Shown: positions 44,401-53,417 of the stretch, piece after piece | Position numbering within the stretch: the stretch's first letter is position 1 | How the letters are laid out: the number at the start of each line of letters is the position of its first letter | Assembly: GCA_900104855.1 (NCBI GenBank) | Contig: FNSS01000001.1 | Coordinates: 4,588,001 to 4,652,000, forward strand | DNA length: 64,000 nt | Direction: 5' to 3' | From: Rhizobiales bacterium GAS188 | GTDB lineage: Bacteria; Pseudomonadota; Alphaproteobacteria; Rhizobiales; Beijerinckiaceae | Made by a program: the position numbers and the translations under genes | Notes under the pieces: generated by a model | Told to the model about the DNA's origin: nothing | Databases searched by the model: none | Seen by the model: the letters and a program-made list of their open reading frames with translations, nothing else

Positions 44401-45918
44401 ATGGAATCGGAATTTGACGTGATCGTCGTCGGGGCCGGCAATGCGGCGTTCTGCGCGGCGCTGGCGGCGCGTGAATCAGGCGCCCGGGTGCTGGTGCTCG
44501 AGAGCGCCTCGGAGGCGGAGCGGGGAGGCAATACGCGCTTCACGGCTGGAGCGATGCGTGTCGTCTATCGCGGCGTCGACGACCTCGTGCTTCTGATGCC
44601 CGACCTCACCACTGGCGAGAAGGCCGATACCGACTTCGGGACCTATCCGGCAACGCAGTTCTTCGACGACATGGCGCGCGTCACCCAGTACCGCGCCGAT
44701 CCGGAACTGGTGGAGGTGCTGGTCGGGCAAAGCTTCGAGACCCTGTTGTGGATGCGCCGCAAGGGAGTGCGGTTCGCGCCGATGTACAGGCGCCAGGCCT
44801 TCAAGGTCGATGGGCGGTTCAAGTTCTGGGGCGGGCTGACCGTCGAGGTATCGGGCGGCGGGCCAGGCCTGGTCGAGGCGCTGTTCGGCGCCGCAAGCAG
44901 GAACGGCATCGAGATCGTCTATCAGTGTCGCGCCCGCGAGCTCATCGTGGAGGATGGCAGGGTCCAAGGCGTCGTGGCCGTTCGCCAAGGCCGAAGAGTG
45001 GTCTACAAGGCTCCGGCGGTCGTGCTTGCGGCGGGAGGCTTCGAGGCCAATCCGGAATGGCGCACGCGCTATCTCGGCCCCGGCTGGGACCTTGCGAAGG
45101 TGCGCGGCACGCGTTTCAACCAGGGCGACGGCATCAAGATGGCGCTCGAGGCCGGCGCCCTCTCCACCGGCAATTGGTCGGGCTGCCATGCGGTCGGCTG
45201 GGAGCGCAACGCGCCAGAATTCGGTGATCTCGCGGTCGGCGATAATTTCCAGAAGCACAGCTACCCGTTCGGCATCATGATCAATGCGCGCGGTGAGCGC
45301 TTCGTCGATGAAGGCGCGGATTTCCGCAATTACACCTATGCCAAATATGGCCGCGTGATCCTGGAGCAGCCGGGCCAGTTCGCCTGGCAGATCTTCGACA
45401 GCAAGGTGACGCATCTGCTGCGCGATGAATATCGCATCAAGCAGGTCACCAAGGTGGTTGCCGCCACGATCGAAGAGCTTGCGATGAAGCTCGACGATGT
45501 GGACGCGGCGCGCGCGCTGCAGGAAATCGCCGCCTACAATGCCGCCGTCCAGACAGCGGTGCCGTTCAATCCGACGGTCAAGGACGGCCGCGGCACCAAG
45601 GGCCTGCGCGTCAATAAGAGCAATTGGGCGAACAGGATCGATGAGGGCCCGTTCGAGGCTTATGCGGTCACCTGCGGCATCACCTTCACCTTCGGGGGCT
45701 TGAAGATCGACCCTGAGGCGCATGTGCTCGATGTCGGCCTCAGGCCAATTCCGGGGCTCTATGCGGCCGGCGAGATGGTCGGCGGGATTTTCTATTTCAA
45801 CTACCCGGGTGGCACCGGCCTGACCAATGGCGCCGTGTTCGGACGCATCGCCGGAACTCATGCGGCTCAGGATGCGCTCGGTCATCACTCGGCGCAGTCG
45901 CTGCGCGAAAGCGTGTGA
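44401..45918 (+). CDS. TcuA-like FAD-dependent tricarballylate dehydrogenase family protein
   Basis: The 505-residue flavoprotein of the fumarate reductase/succinate dehydrogenase family has an FAD-binding start VIVVGAGNAAFCAALAARESG, AERGGNTRFTAGAMR, VVLAAGGFEANPEWR and a C-terminal YAAGEMVGGIFYFNYPGGTGL. It is a good match to TcuA, which oxidises tricarballylate to cis-aconitate. The partner TcuB and transporter TcuC are not nearby, so the substrate may differ. GGAGAGG precedes the ATG. Separated from the downstream ABC operon by two repeat copies. Confidence 0.87.
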   Translation: MESEFDVIVVGAGNAAFCAALAARESGARVLVLESASEAERGGNTRFTAGAMRVVYRGVDDLVLLMPDLTTGEKADTDFGTYPATQFFDDMARVTQYRADPELVEVLVGQSFETLLWMRRKGVRFAPMYRRQAFKVDGRFKFWGGLTVEVSGGGPGLVEALFGAASRNGIEIVYQCRARELIVEDGRVQGVVAVRQGRRVVYKAPAVVLAAGGFEANPEWRTRYLGPGWDLAKVRGTRFNQGDGIKMALEAGALSTGNWSGCHAVGWERNAPEFGDLAVGDNFQKHSYPFGIMINARGERFVDEGADFRNYTYAKYGRVILEQPGQFAWQIFDSKVTHLLRDEYRIKQVTKVVAATIEELAMKLDDVDAARALQEIAAYNAAVQTAVPFNPTVKDGRGTKGLRVNKSNWANRIDEGPFEAYAVTCGITFTFGGLKIDPEAHVLDVGLRPIPGLYAAGEMVGGIFYFNYPGGTGLTNGAVFGRIAGTHAAQDALGHHSAQSLRESV

Positions 45919-45931
45919 GGTTGGATTCTGT

Positions 45932-46016
45932 TGGGACCGCGGGCGTCCCGCCCGCCCTTGCGAACGGCGAGGCCTCCACGCCGGGAGGAAGGGCGACCGA
46001 GACGGTCGCGGTCCCA
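45932..46016. repeat. Palindromic intergenic repeat, copy 1 (85 bp)
   Basis: The element begins TGGGACCGC and ends GCGGTCCCA (terminal inverted repeats). Inside are two hairpins: GCGGGC-GTCC-CGCCCGC near the left end and GCGACC-GAGAC-GGTCGC near the right end. It lies 13 bases after the tcuA-like stop. Confidence 0.85.
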
Positions 46017-46032
46017 ATGATGCCGGACCACC

Positions 46033-46117
46033 TGGGACCGCGGGCGTCCCGCCCGCCCTTGCGAACGGCGAGGCCTCCACGCCGGGAAGAAGGGCGACCG
46101 AGACGGTCGCGATCCCA
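46033..46117. repeat. Palindromic intergenic repeat, copy 2 (85 bp)
   Basis: Same length and orientation as copy 1, with only a few base changes (for example GATCCCA at the right end). The two copies are separated by 16 bases. The remaining 213 bases up to the next gene hold no gene and probably the ABC operon promoter. Confidence 0.85.
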
Positions 46118-46330
46118 GGGCGCGATCAAGTTTCCGTGAGGCGACGGCATCGAGCCGCCGATGTGAGCAGCCGCGGGCGCGCAAAGCTCAAACAAACACA
46201 GGGAAGACCCGCTTGTTTCGTACCTCGAACGCAACGAGAGGGGCCACGACCGTCTCCTCGACAAACGATCCCTCACTCGTCACATTCCGCGGCAAGATCA
46301 TGTTCATTGGTCGGGTAAAGGGAGGAGAAT

Positions 46331-47494
46331 ATGGCTAGCGAGCACAGGAAGCTTGATCGCCGTCATCTCTTGAAAGGCGCTGCCTTGAGCTTCGGGGCAT
46401 TCTCATTTCGCCCTCGAACAGCTTACGCCGCCGGACAGACGGTGACGCTCGCCGATATCGGCGTCGGCGACCCCAATGGCGACTGGTCGGGCTATGCGGG
46501 CGCGACCGGCAACAAGGTCAATGTCGTCTCGATCGGCAACGGGCCATCCGCCGTCCTGAACCAATTGATCGCCGGCGGCGGGCGCCAATCCTATGACATC
46601 ATCAATATCGTCGGCGGCATGCAGAAGCCGCTCGTCGAGAACAAGCTCATCTTGCCGATCGATGTGAACCGGCTGAAGAACTGGCAGAACAACGAATATC
46701 TTTCGACCTATTTCAAGCCCGGGTCGAAGGGCTTCGACTTCATCGGATATGACGGCAAGATCTATGGAGTACCAACGGTCCTCCAAGGAGATGCGTTCGC
46801 CTATCTCCCGGAGAAGACGGGCGAGCTCAACTCCTATGCGGCGCTCTTCGATCCGAAATTCCGCGGCTATGTCGCGGTCGAAGACAATTATACGACGATC
46901 GGTCAGAAGGCCGCCCTCTACCTGAAATCGGCGGGCCTCGCCGATATCAAGGACCCGGCCGATATGAGCAAGGACGAGATCAAGAAGGTCGTCGACTTCC
47001 TCATCCAGAAGAAGAAGGAAGGGCAGTTCCGCGTCGTCTGGTCGAGCTTCGAGCAGGCAGTGAATCTGCTGGTCAACAAAGAAGTCTACGTGATGGATTG
47101 TTGGGAGCCGATGGTGTTTGCCGCCAAGGCCAAGGGCGTCAACGCCGTCTACGCGGCGCCGAAGGAAGGCTACCTGCTCTGGGCCATGGCTGCCTATATC
47201 GTCGCCGGCGATCGCAGCCCTGAGAAGATGGAGGCGTCCTACCAGCTTCTCGACTATATGCTGAGCCCGGAATACGGCGCCATGATCACCAATCTGCGCG
47301 GCTATATGACCAATCCCGCAGCTCCCGACTTTGCGTCGAAGTCGACGAAGTTCGACGCCGCCACCGCCAAGAAGATTGCCGCCATCGATGCCGGCGTGAA
47401 AGTAAAATTCCAGGCCGGTGGCTCGTGGCAGACGAGATGGCCGACCAATATCACGAGCTATGAGGAGGAGTGGCAACGCTTCAAGGCCGCGTGA
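46331..47494 (+). CDS. Polyamine-type ABC substrate-binding protein (PotD-like, Tat signal)
   Basis: The 387-residue periplasmic protein has a twin-arginine type leader (DRRHLLKGAALSFGAFSF, cleaved near AYAA) and then a SBP_bac_8/PotD-like domain. It leads the order SBP, permease, permease, pcp, ATPase. The ligand class (polyamine, opine, modified amino acid) cannot be set from sequence. GGGAGGAG precedes the ATG. Confidence 0.88.
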   Translation: MASEHRKLDRRHLLKGAALSFGAFSFRPRTAYAAGQTVTLADIGVGDPNGDWSGYAGATGNKVNVVSIGNGPSAVLNQLIAGGGRQSYDIINIVGGMQKPLVENKLILPIDVNRLKNWQNNEYLSTYFKPGSKGFDFIGYDGKIYGVPTVLQGDAFAYLPEKTGELNSYAALFDPKFRGYVAVEDNYTTIGQKAALYLKSAGLADIKDPADMSKDEIKKVVDFLIQKKKEGQFRVVWSSFEQAVNLLVNKEVYVMDCWEPMVFAAKAKGVNAVYAAPKEGYLLWAMAAYIVAGDRSPEKMEASYQLLDYMLSPEYGAMITNLRGYMTNPAAPDFASKSTKFDAATAKKIAAIDAGVKVKFQAGGSWQTRWPTNITSYEEEWQRFKAA

Positions 47495-47510
47495 ACATAG
47501 AGCACGGAGC

Positions 47511-48386
47511 ATGAGCTTTGCCTTGCGGCGCCGCGATCTCGGCATCGCGGCGCTTCTCGGAGCGCCGGTGCTTTTATGCGCTCTCGCCATCCTCGTCCCG
47601 CTCGTCCTGACGCTGATCGTCAGCTTCTGGGAACGCCAGATGATCGGCATGAAGCCGGGCTTCAGCCTTGGCGCTTATGCGCTGTTCTTCGAAGGCGTGC
47701 GCTTTTCCGTCCTGAAGCGAAGTTTCTTCGTGGCGACGAGCTCGACAGTGTTGATGTTGGCGATCGCCTATGTCGCCGCCTACATCGTCACCTTCAGGCT
47801 GACGCCGAGATGGGCGCGCATCTTCCTGTTTCTTCTCTCCGTCCCATTTCTCGTCAACTATGTCATCCGGACATTTTCCTTCGCCTATCTCCTGGGTCGC
47901 AGCGGCCCGATCAATCGCTTGCTGCAATGGCTGGACCTGACGAGCGAACCTCTGGATTGGCTCTTGTTCGGCGATTTTTCCGTGTATCTCGGATTGGTCG
48001 CCGCCTATATGCCGTTCATGGTCTACCCGATCTGGCTGTCGCTCGCCGCAATCGACAAGCGGCTGATCGAGGCAAGCTGGACTCTGGGCGAGCCGCCATC
48101 GCGCACCTTCCTGCGCGTGGTGTTGCCGCTCTCGCTCCCCGGCGTCTTCGCCGCGGCCATATTCGGCTTCGTCGGTGCGTTCGGCGAGGTCGCCGTCTCG
48201 CAGATCCTCGGCGGGGTGGGCTATCAGCTCATGGGCAACGCGATCACCAGCGCCCTCGATGTCCTGAACTATCCGATGGCCGCCGCCATGTCGACGGTGG
48301 TGGTCGGCTGCATGCTGCTCCTGCTGCTGATCTGGCTGAGATTCTTCGATCTGCGGCTCTTCCTCGGCAAGATGCTGGGACGATGA
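47511..48386 (+). CDS. ABC transporter permease, PotB type
   Basis: The 291-residue inner-membrane protein has six helices and the cytoplasmic EAA loop IEASWTLGEPPSRTFLRVVLPLSLPGVFA. The start MSFALRRRDLG has GGAG very close upstream; the frame is open earlier but without family sequence. Its stop overlaps the next start by four bases. Confidence 0.9.
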   Translation: MSFALRRRDLGIAALLGAPVLLCALAILVPLVLTLIVSFWERQMIGMKPGFSLGAYALFFEGVRFSVLKRSFFVATSSTVLMLAIAYVAAYIVTFRLTPRWARIFLFLLSVPFLVNYVIRTFSFAYLLGRSGPINRLLQWLDLTSEPLDWLLFGDFSVYLGLVAAYMPFMVYPIWLSLAAIDKRLIEASWTLGEPPSRTFLRVVLPLSLPGVFAAAIFGFVGAFGEVAVSQILGGVGYQLMGNAITSALDVLNYPMAAAMSTVVVGCMLLLLLIWLRFFDLRLFLGKMLGR

Positions 48387-49159
48387 TCATGCGGCCTTCC
48401 GGTCGTCGCATTCTCGTCTGGCTCGCCCTTGCGGGCGTGCTCGTCTTTCTCTACGCGCCCCTTCTGCCGCCGCTCCTCCTGGCGATCGAGGATCCGGTCA
48501 CCGGACAGGCGACGCTGCAGAATTTCACGTCCATCCACTCCGATCCGACCCTCATGGGAGCGGTCTCGAATTCGGTCATCATCGCAGCGATGGTCGGTGT
48601 CGCTGCTCCCCTGCTCGGTCTCGCCGCAGCGCAGGCCGTGCGCAGCTTCGGGACGCCCCGCCTCATCGTCACGGTGATCTTGCTGCCGCTTTTCATTCCA
48701 GGCGTCAGCATGGGCGTCTCGACCAGCCTCTTCTTCAATCTGATGGGGATCGATCCGTCTCTCATGACCATGGCCGCCGTCCAGACGCTCTGGGCGCTCC
48801 CCTTCGCCTTTCTGATCATCATGACGGTGATGTCGGGGTTCGATATGCTGTATCTCGAGGCGGCCTATACCTGCGGCGCCAACCGCGCCCAGGCATTCCT
48901 CGAGGTCGAGCTGCCGCAGATTGCTCCGGGCATCAGCGGCGCCGTCACCTTCTCGATCATCCTGTCCTTCAACGAAACGATCCGGACCGCCGTGGTGCAA
49001 GGCGGCAACAACACGATCCAGACCTTCATCTGGTCGCGCTATCAGCAGGTCGGCCTCACCCCCAATATGTATGCGCTGATGAGCATCATCATCGCCGTCA
49101 CGCTGCTGCTGATCCTGGTGCTCGCGGCGCTCGGGCGCAGGCGGCCATCCCCGATCTGA
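48383..49159 (+). CDS. ABC transporter permease, PotC type
   Basis: The 258-residue inner-membrane protein has the loop YLEAAYTCGANRAQAFLEVELPQIAPGISGA and helices typical of PotC/PotI. A longer plus-strand frame from 47576 is only overlap with the preceding gene. Coupled to the PotB-type gene by ATGA. Confidence 0.9.
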   Translation: MIMRPSGRRILVWLALAGVLVFLYAPLLPPLLLAIEDPVTGQATLQNFTSIHSDPTLMGAVSNSVIIAAMVGVAAPLLGLAAAQAVRSFGTPRLIVTVILLPLFIPGVSMGVSTSLFFNLMGIDPSLMTMAAVQTLWALPFAFLIIMTVMSGFDMLYLEAAYTCGANRAQAFLEVELPQIAPGISGAVTFSIILSFNETIRTAVVQGGNNTIQTFIWSRYQQVGLTPNMYALMSIIIAVTLLLILVLAALGRRRPSPI

Positions 49160-49227
49160 CCGCTCGCCGGCAACACGCCTCGCTGCACGCAAGACTCGAT
49201 GGAAAGAAGCCTCGCTGGAAGCAAGAT

Positions 49228-49887
49228 ATGCCCGAAATTCTGCTCACCGGATTTGAGGCCTATGGAGGGAGAAAGCTCAACCCTTCGGCCGAACTCACAA
49301 ACGCCCTCGATGGGTCGAAGATCGGCGGCTCTGCGGTGCGCGGCCTGCTGCTGCCCGTGTCCTTCGCCGCGGCGAAAGCTCCGCTCGAGGACGCTATCGC
49401 GGAATTTCGCCCAAGCCTCGTCGTCTCGACCGGGCTGTGGCCCGGCGAACCGGTGATCCGTCTGGAGAGAGTGGCGGTCAATCGCGCGAGCTTCGAGATC
49501 CCCGACAATGACGGGCAGCGTCTCCGCGACGAGGAAGTGGAAAAAGGCGGGCCGCTCGCTCGCGCCGCGACCCTCCCGGTGGGTGAGATCATTGCGGCGC
49601 TGCGCCAGAGGGGCATTCCCGCAAGGGCCTCGGACACGGCCGGCACTTATTTGTGCAACACCACCCTCTATCGCGGCCTTGCTGCCTGCGAGCAACTGGG
49701 CTCGGGGGCGCGCTGCGGCTTCGTGCATTTGCCTTATCTGCCCCGGCAGGTCGCTTGGCTTCTCGACGATCTGAGCGATGAGGGGCGGCTCGAGCTGCAT
49801 CAGCGCGCCGATCTCGCCTCGATGGGCTTCGAGACGATGCTCGAGGCGCTGCGCACCATCATCGCCGTCTCGCTCGCTCAGAGCTGA
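49228..49887 (+). CDS. pcp: Pyroglutamyl-peptidase I (cysteine peptidase C15)
   Basis: The 219-residue cytosolic peptidase removes N-terminal pyroglutamate. The catalytic triad is visible: Glu80 in IRLERVAVN, Cys143 in GTYLCNTTLYRG and His167 in CGFVHLPYLP. ILLTGFEAYGG at the start is the family signature. It lies between the permease and ATPase genes of an ABC importer, so the imported compound may be a pyroglutamyl peptide or a pyroglutamyl-blocked amine. Confidence 0.92.
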   Translation: MPEILLTGFEAYGGRKLNPSAELTNALDGSKIGGSAVRGLLLPVSFAAAKAPLEDAIAEFRPSLVVSTGLWPGEPVIRLERVAVNRASFEIPDNDGQRLRDEEVEKGGPLARAATLPVGEIIAALRQRGIPARASDTAGTYLCNTTLYRGLAACEQLGSGARCGFVHLPYLPRQVAWLLDDLSDEGRLELHQRADLASMGFETMLEALRTIIAVSLAQS

Positions 49888-49896
49888 CACTCTTTC

Positions 49897-50970
49897 ATGC
49901 CCGCGTCTTGCCTCCTCCATGTCAACGCCCTCGATAAGAGATTTGGCGAACGGGTCACCGCTTCAGGCGTCGATCTCGAAATCGGAAATGGCGAGTTCTT
50001 CACGATGCTGGGGCCGAGCGGCTCCGGCAAGTCGACGATCCTGCGCATGATCGCGGGTCTGGAACAGCCGGATGGCGGCCGCATATTCCTGGACGGCAAG
50101 GATGTGACGGAGCTGCCGCCCTGGCGGCGCGAGCTCGGAATGGTGTTCCAGCAATATGCGAATTTCCCCCATATGAGCGTCGCCCAGAATGTCGGCTACG
50201 GGCTGCGGCGCAAGGCTCTCGGGGGGCAAGCGACACGTGGCCGGATCGCCGAATTGCTGCAGCTCGTCGGTCTTTCGGGATTCGAGGACAGATCCGTCAC
50301 CAGGCTCTCGGGCGGCGAGCAGCAGCGCGTTGCCATTGCCCGGGCGCTCGCGCCTCGTCCGCGCCTCCTGCTTCTCGACGAACCGCTCTCGGCGCTCGAC
50401 GAGAAGATCAGGCGCGGCATGCAGGCGCAATTGAAGGACATCCAAAGGGCGACCGGAACCACCTTTGTCTATGTGACCCATGATCAGGAAGAAGCCCTGA
50501 CGATGAGCGACAGGGTGGCGGTGCTCAATTTCGGCCATCTCGTTCAGGTCGACGCGCCGCAGACGATCTTCCGTCGCCCGAAGACGAAATTCGTGGCGGA
50601 CTTCTTTCGCGGCAGCAATCTCGTCGAGGGCCGGCTCGTCGGCCGAGACGGGCAGCAATTCTTCGAATGCGCCGCCTTCAGCGTAGCGCTGCCGCATTCC
50701 TTCCGGCTTCCGGCCGACCCGCCTTGCGTGGCGATCCGGGGCGAGGACATGAAGATCGCCGACCGCGCCGCTCCGGGCGACGTGACCTTTGCGGCCGTCC
50801 TGGAGCGGATCGTCTATCGCGGCGTCTATACCGATTATGATCTGCGCCTCGCTGACGGCCAGGCGGTCACGGCCTGCACGACCTCAGTCCTCGACATCCC
50901 GGTCGGGCAGAGCCTCCACATAGCCGTGAGACCTGAAGCCATCGTGCCGCTCCATGCCGAGCCCGCCTGA
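49897..50970 (+). CDS. ABC transporter ATPase, PotA type
   Basis: The 357-residue ATPase has Walker [10 protein letters not shown] (residues 39-47), Q-loop [12 protein letters not shown], signature [15 protein letters not shown], Walker [13 protein letters not shown], switch His in VTHDQEEA, and the TOBE regulatory domain at the C-terminus (about 250-357). It completes the importer after the pcp gene. The ATG at 49897 has no clear SD. Confidence 0.93.
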   Translation: MPASCLLHVNALDKRFGERVTASGVDLEIGNGEFFTMLGPSGSGKSTILRMIAGLEQPDGGRIFLDGKDVTELPPWRRELGMVFQQYANFPHMSVAQNVGYGLRRKALGGQATRGRIAELLQLVGLSGFEDRSVTRLSGGEQQRVAIARALAPRPRLLLLDEPLSALDEKIRRGMQAQLKDIQRATGTTFVYVTHDQEEALTMSDRVAVLNFGHLVQVDAPQTIFRRPKTKFVADFFRGSNLVEGRLVGRDGQQFFECAAFSVALPHSFRLPADPPCVAIRGEDMKIADRAAPGDVTFAAVLERIVYRGVYTDYDLRLADGQAVTACTTSVLDIPVGQSLHIAVRPEAIVPLHAEPA

Positions 50971-51446
50971 AACCTGCTTGCGCCTCTTCCCTCTCGGCGC
51001 TCTTCGCGCGGGTGAGGGTGGTCGGATAAACATATCTCATCCGTCCATGCAGTTATTGTGAAATTATTCTAAGGACGACAAGCAAAGTCCGCGGCGATCG
51101 CCGTCTCTAAACTGCCGCCGGTGATGTTGAAGGACGAAATCGCGCCTGGCGAGGCTGACCCATGTCATCGTTCCCCGCTTGCCGGATTATGTGACGCAGC
51201 GAGCATCATGTGGCGCAGCGAGCATCATGCGACGCAGCGACATGGATGCTACGCTAGGTTTGCGTTTCTAACCAACACACGCCATACTTGCGTGCGGGAT
51301 TAGAGTCCCCCAATACTCTGCGGAGGGGAATTGCTTGACAGCAGTTTTGTCAGCGCACGCAGACATTTGGACAAACGCAGAATTGGCCAAAGTTCGACAA
51401 GTCGAAGGGACTTGCAAGGCATTCCTTCCCTGGCAGGAGGACTATT
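50971..51446. promoter_or_regulatory. 476-base upstream region of the LodA-like gene
   Basis: No gene was seen. It holds a short tandem repeat (listed separately). Close to lodA lie TTGACA at 51335-51340 inside a TGACA/TGTCA dyad (51336-51352), TTGGCCAA at 51383-51390, and TTCGAC-AA-GTCGAA at 51393-51406. No good -10 follows TTGACA at 17 bases. The dyads are candidate operators for control of the oxidase operon. Confidence 0.45.
51191..51243. repeat. 19-bp tandem repeat, about 2.8 copies
   Basis: The unit GTGACGCAGCGAGCATCAT occurs at 51191 and (one change) 51210, with a partial third copy at 51229. It lies in the otherwise empty region upstream of the LodA-like gene. Confidence 0.8.
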
Positions 51447-53417
51447 GTGGCACAGACCTTTGTCATTGGACCGTCAATCGGCGTCGCGCGTCTGGGCAAC
51501 AGCCCGGGCCAGTTCTATGTCGAGCCGGAGACGATAGCTGGGTTGCCGCTGGAATGCGACACACAGGGCAACGTCTCCGACCCTGCCTCGCTCGTGCGGA
51601 AGTTCAAGGACGGTCAGGGCCGCGTGAGGCGTCAAGCGGCGCGGTTCCGCGTGTTCCGCCTCGATGGGGCAGGAGCTTCGCGGGAGGTGACGCTGAAGGA
51701 TCGGGACATCGCGCACATACGTTGGACGGTGCATCTCGCCAACAAGAAGGCCGCCTGGTACCAGTTCTCCGAACTCGAGGGCAATCTTCTCCATGGCCAG
51801 TCCAACAGCTATGAGGCCCGCAAGGTTGCCCGCCGGAACAAGGGCGTCACGGTCAAGAAGGAGCGTCAGCGCCTATTGATCGACCCGGGCCCACGAACGC
51901 TCGACGGCCCCGGTCTGGTGGCGCATTTCGACAGGGCGAGCGTCCCCGCCAACTACAAATTCGCCAGTTTTCCCGATGCCGTGACCTTGGGGGACCGGGT
52001 GACGACGCTGGGTGAGGCACGCACGGACAAGGTGGGACGTCTTCTCGTGCTCGGCGGACTCGGCCGGTCGGGCGGAAACAAGCCGATCGTGTCTTTCGCC
52101 GGCGCCGATACTTGGCACGATGACATCTCTGACGGCCCCGTGACTTGCAGCCTCTCGCTCAAATCCGGCGAGACGGTCACGCTCCGGGCGTGGTGTCTGG
52201 TCGGATCGCCGAAATTCGTGCCGGAAATCGCGAACGTCACGACGCTCGACGACACGATGTATGATGTCGCCGTTCGCCACCTCGGCCTGGCGCCGGACAT
52301 GTTCAGCAGGGGTCGTTACAACCGGAATTACATCGCCAATTTCGATCGCGACGTCAGGCCCATCCTGGAGCGACCCGCAGCGTATCGCTGGGTTGCGAAT
52401 ATTCCTTCGCTCAATTCGCTGTCTCCGCCGCCCTTCGCCCCTCGCGATGCCAGCGCGGCCGCCGCGCCGCTGCGGCAAGCCTATCTCGCCTTTTTCAGGG
52501 AACCCGGACCGGAGGGCGCCGTGGCGGCGAGCCATAACGCGCTGTTTTCGAAAGACGCGTTTCCGTTGATGCCGCTCAATTCCGGAAGCAACTCGGTCAG
52601 CGACATCGGTGTCGACAAATTCCTGACGCTGACCGAGACGCAATATTTTCTTCTCAGGCAATGGGCAGACGGCAAATTTACGACCGACCCGCCGCCCGAA
52701 CCTGCGGATCCCATCCGCCTCAGCCGCGCCAGCACCGGCAATTGCGTCGGGGCGCCGTTCTGCCCGGGGATCGAGGTGACATGGAGCGTGCGCAATCCGA
52801 ATATCTATGATGCCCCCTGGAGCATTCGGCACCGCGACGACGGCAACCTCTACGTCAAGGTCGGGCTGGACCCGTCACGGGACGAAACCGCCGACAAAGG
52901 CGGGTGCGAGCCGGGCGACCTCACCAAGCGCATGGCCATCCCCTGGCAGGCCGATTTTTTCGAATGCTCCGTGCAGACCATCAATTTCACGGATCCGGGA
53001 CGCAATACCAATGGCGACATTCCGCTGCCACCCACCTACTACGCCTATTGGTGGCCGCCCCAAAGCCCATGGCAGGTCATCAGCGGCGATATGACGGCGG
53101 CGGCCCAACATGCCTCCGGAAACCCGGCAGGGATCCAGGTGATGTACAGCCGCGGCGTCGACTCCTTCGAACACATGATCAAGCTCTGGTCGTATCTCGG
53201 CTTTGTTGCCAATCAGGCAACGGGGCCGCACCGAACTCTCTTCCCGTATTTCACCGAGCAGGAGCGCGCGCATGACAAGCTTCCGCAAACGCAACCCGGC
53301 GTCGGCGCGAATGCGCTGATCGCCGTCGCTGCCGAGGCGGCGGTAGCGCCCCCCGGCGAACGCATGGTCGCATTCGAAACCTCGCGGCAGCGCGGACGTG
53401 TACCAGGCGCACGTTGA
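51447..53417 (+). CDS. LodA-like quinoprotein amino-acid oxidase
   Basis: The 656-residue protein has the LodA/GoxA hallmarks: VIGPSIGVARLGNSP-FYVEPE at the N-terminus, NYxIANFDRDVRPIL-type central sequence, and the cofactor region PWQADFFECS with Asp503 and Cys507 at the spacing of LodA Asp512/Cys516. A YWWPPQSPW motif (Trp535/536) follows. LodA makes its cysteine tryptophylquinone (CTQ) from a Cys and a Trp of the chain and oxidises lysine, releasing H2O2, which kills competitors; GoxA oxidises glycine. The substrate here is unknown. The partner Trp cannot be fixed by eye (535, 536 or 581). GTG start with AGGAGG six bases upstream. No signal peptide, as in the family. Confidence 0.88.
   Translation: MAQTFVIGPSIGVARLGNSPGQFYVEPETIAGLPLECDTQGNVSDPASLVRKFKDGQGRVRRQAARFRVFRLDGAGASREVTLKDRDIAHIRWTVHLANKKAAWYQFSELEGNLLHGQSNSYEARKVARRNKGVTVKKERQRLLIDPGPRTLDGPGLVAHFDRASVPANYKFASFPDAVTLGDRVTTLGEARTDKVGRLLVLGGLGRSGGNKPIVSFAGADTWHDDISDGPVTCSLSLKSGETVTLRAWCLVGSPKFVPEIANVTTLDDTMYDVAVRHLGLAPDMFSRGRYNRNYIANFDRDVRPILERPAAYRWVANIPSLNSLSPPPFAPRDASAAAAPLRQAYLAFFREPGPEGAVAASHNALFSKDAFPLMPLNSGSNSVSDIGVDKFLTLTETQYFLLRQWADGKFTTDPPPEPADPIRLSRASTGNCVGAPFCPGIEVTWSVRNPNIYDAPWSIRHRDDGNLYVKVGLDPSRDETADKGGCEPGDLTKRMAIPWQADFFECSVQTINFTDPGRNTNGDIPLPPTYYAYWWPPQSPWQVISGDMTAAAQHASGNPAGIQVMYSRGVDSFEHMIKLWSYLGFVANQATGPHRTLFPYFTEQERAHDKLPQTQPGVGANALIAVAAEAAVAPPGERMVAFETSRQRGRVPGAR

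Noticed and set aside
44476-46080. 534-codon frame on the minus strand
   Set aside because: It is antisense to the tcuA-like gene and runs through the palindromic repeats; no domain was seen.
45885-46318. Frames crossing the repeat copies on both strands
   Set aside because: They encode only translated repeat sequence (Arg/Pro/Gly-rich), with no start site.
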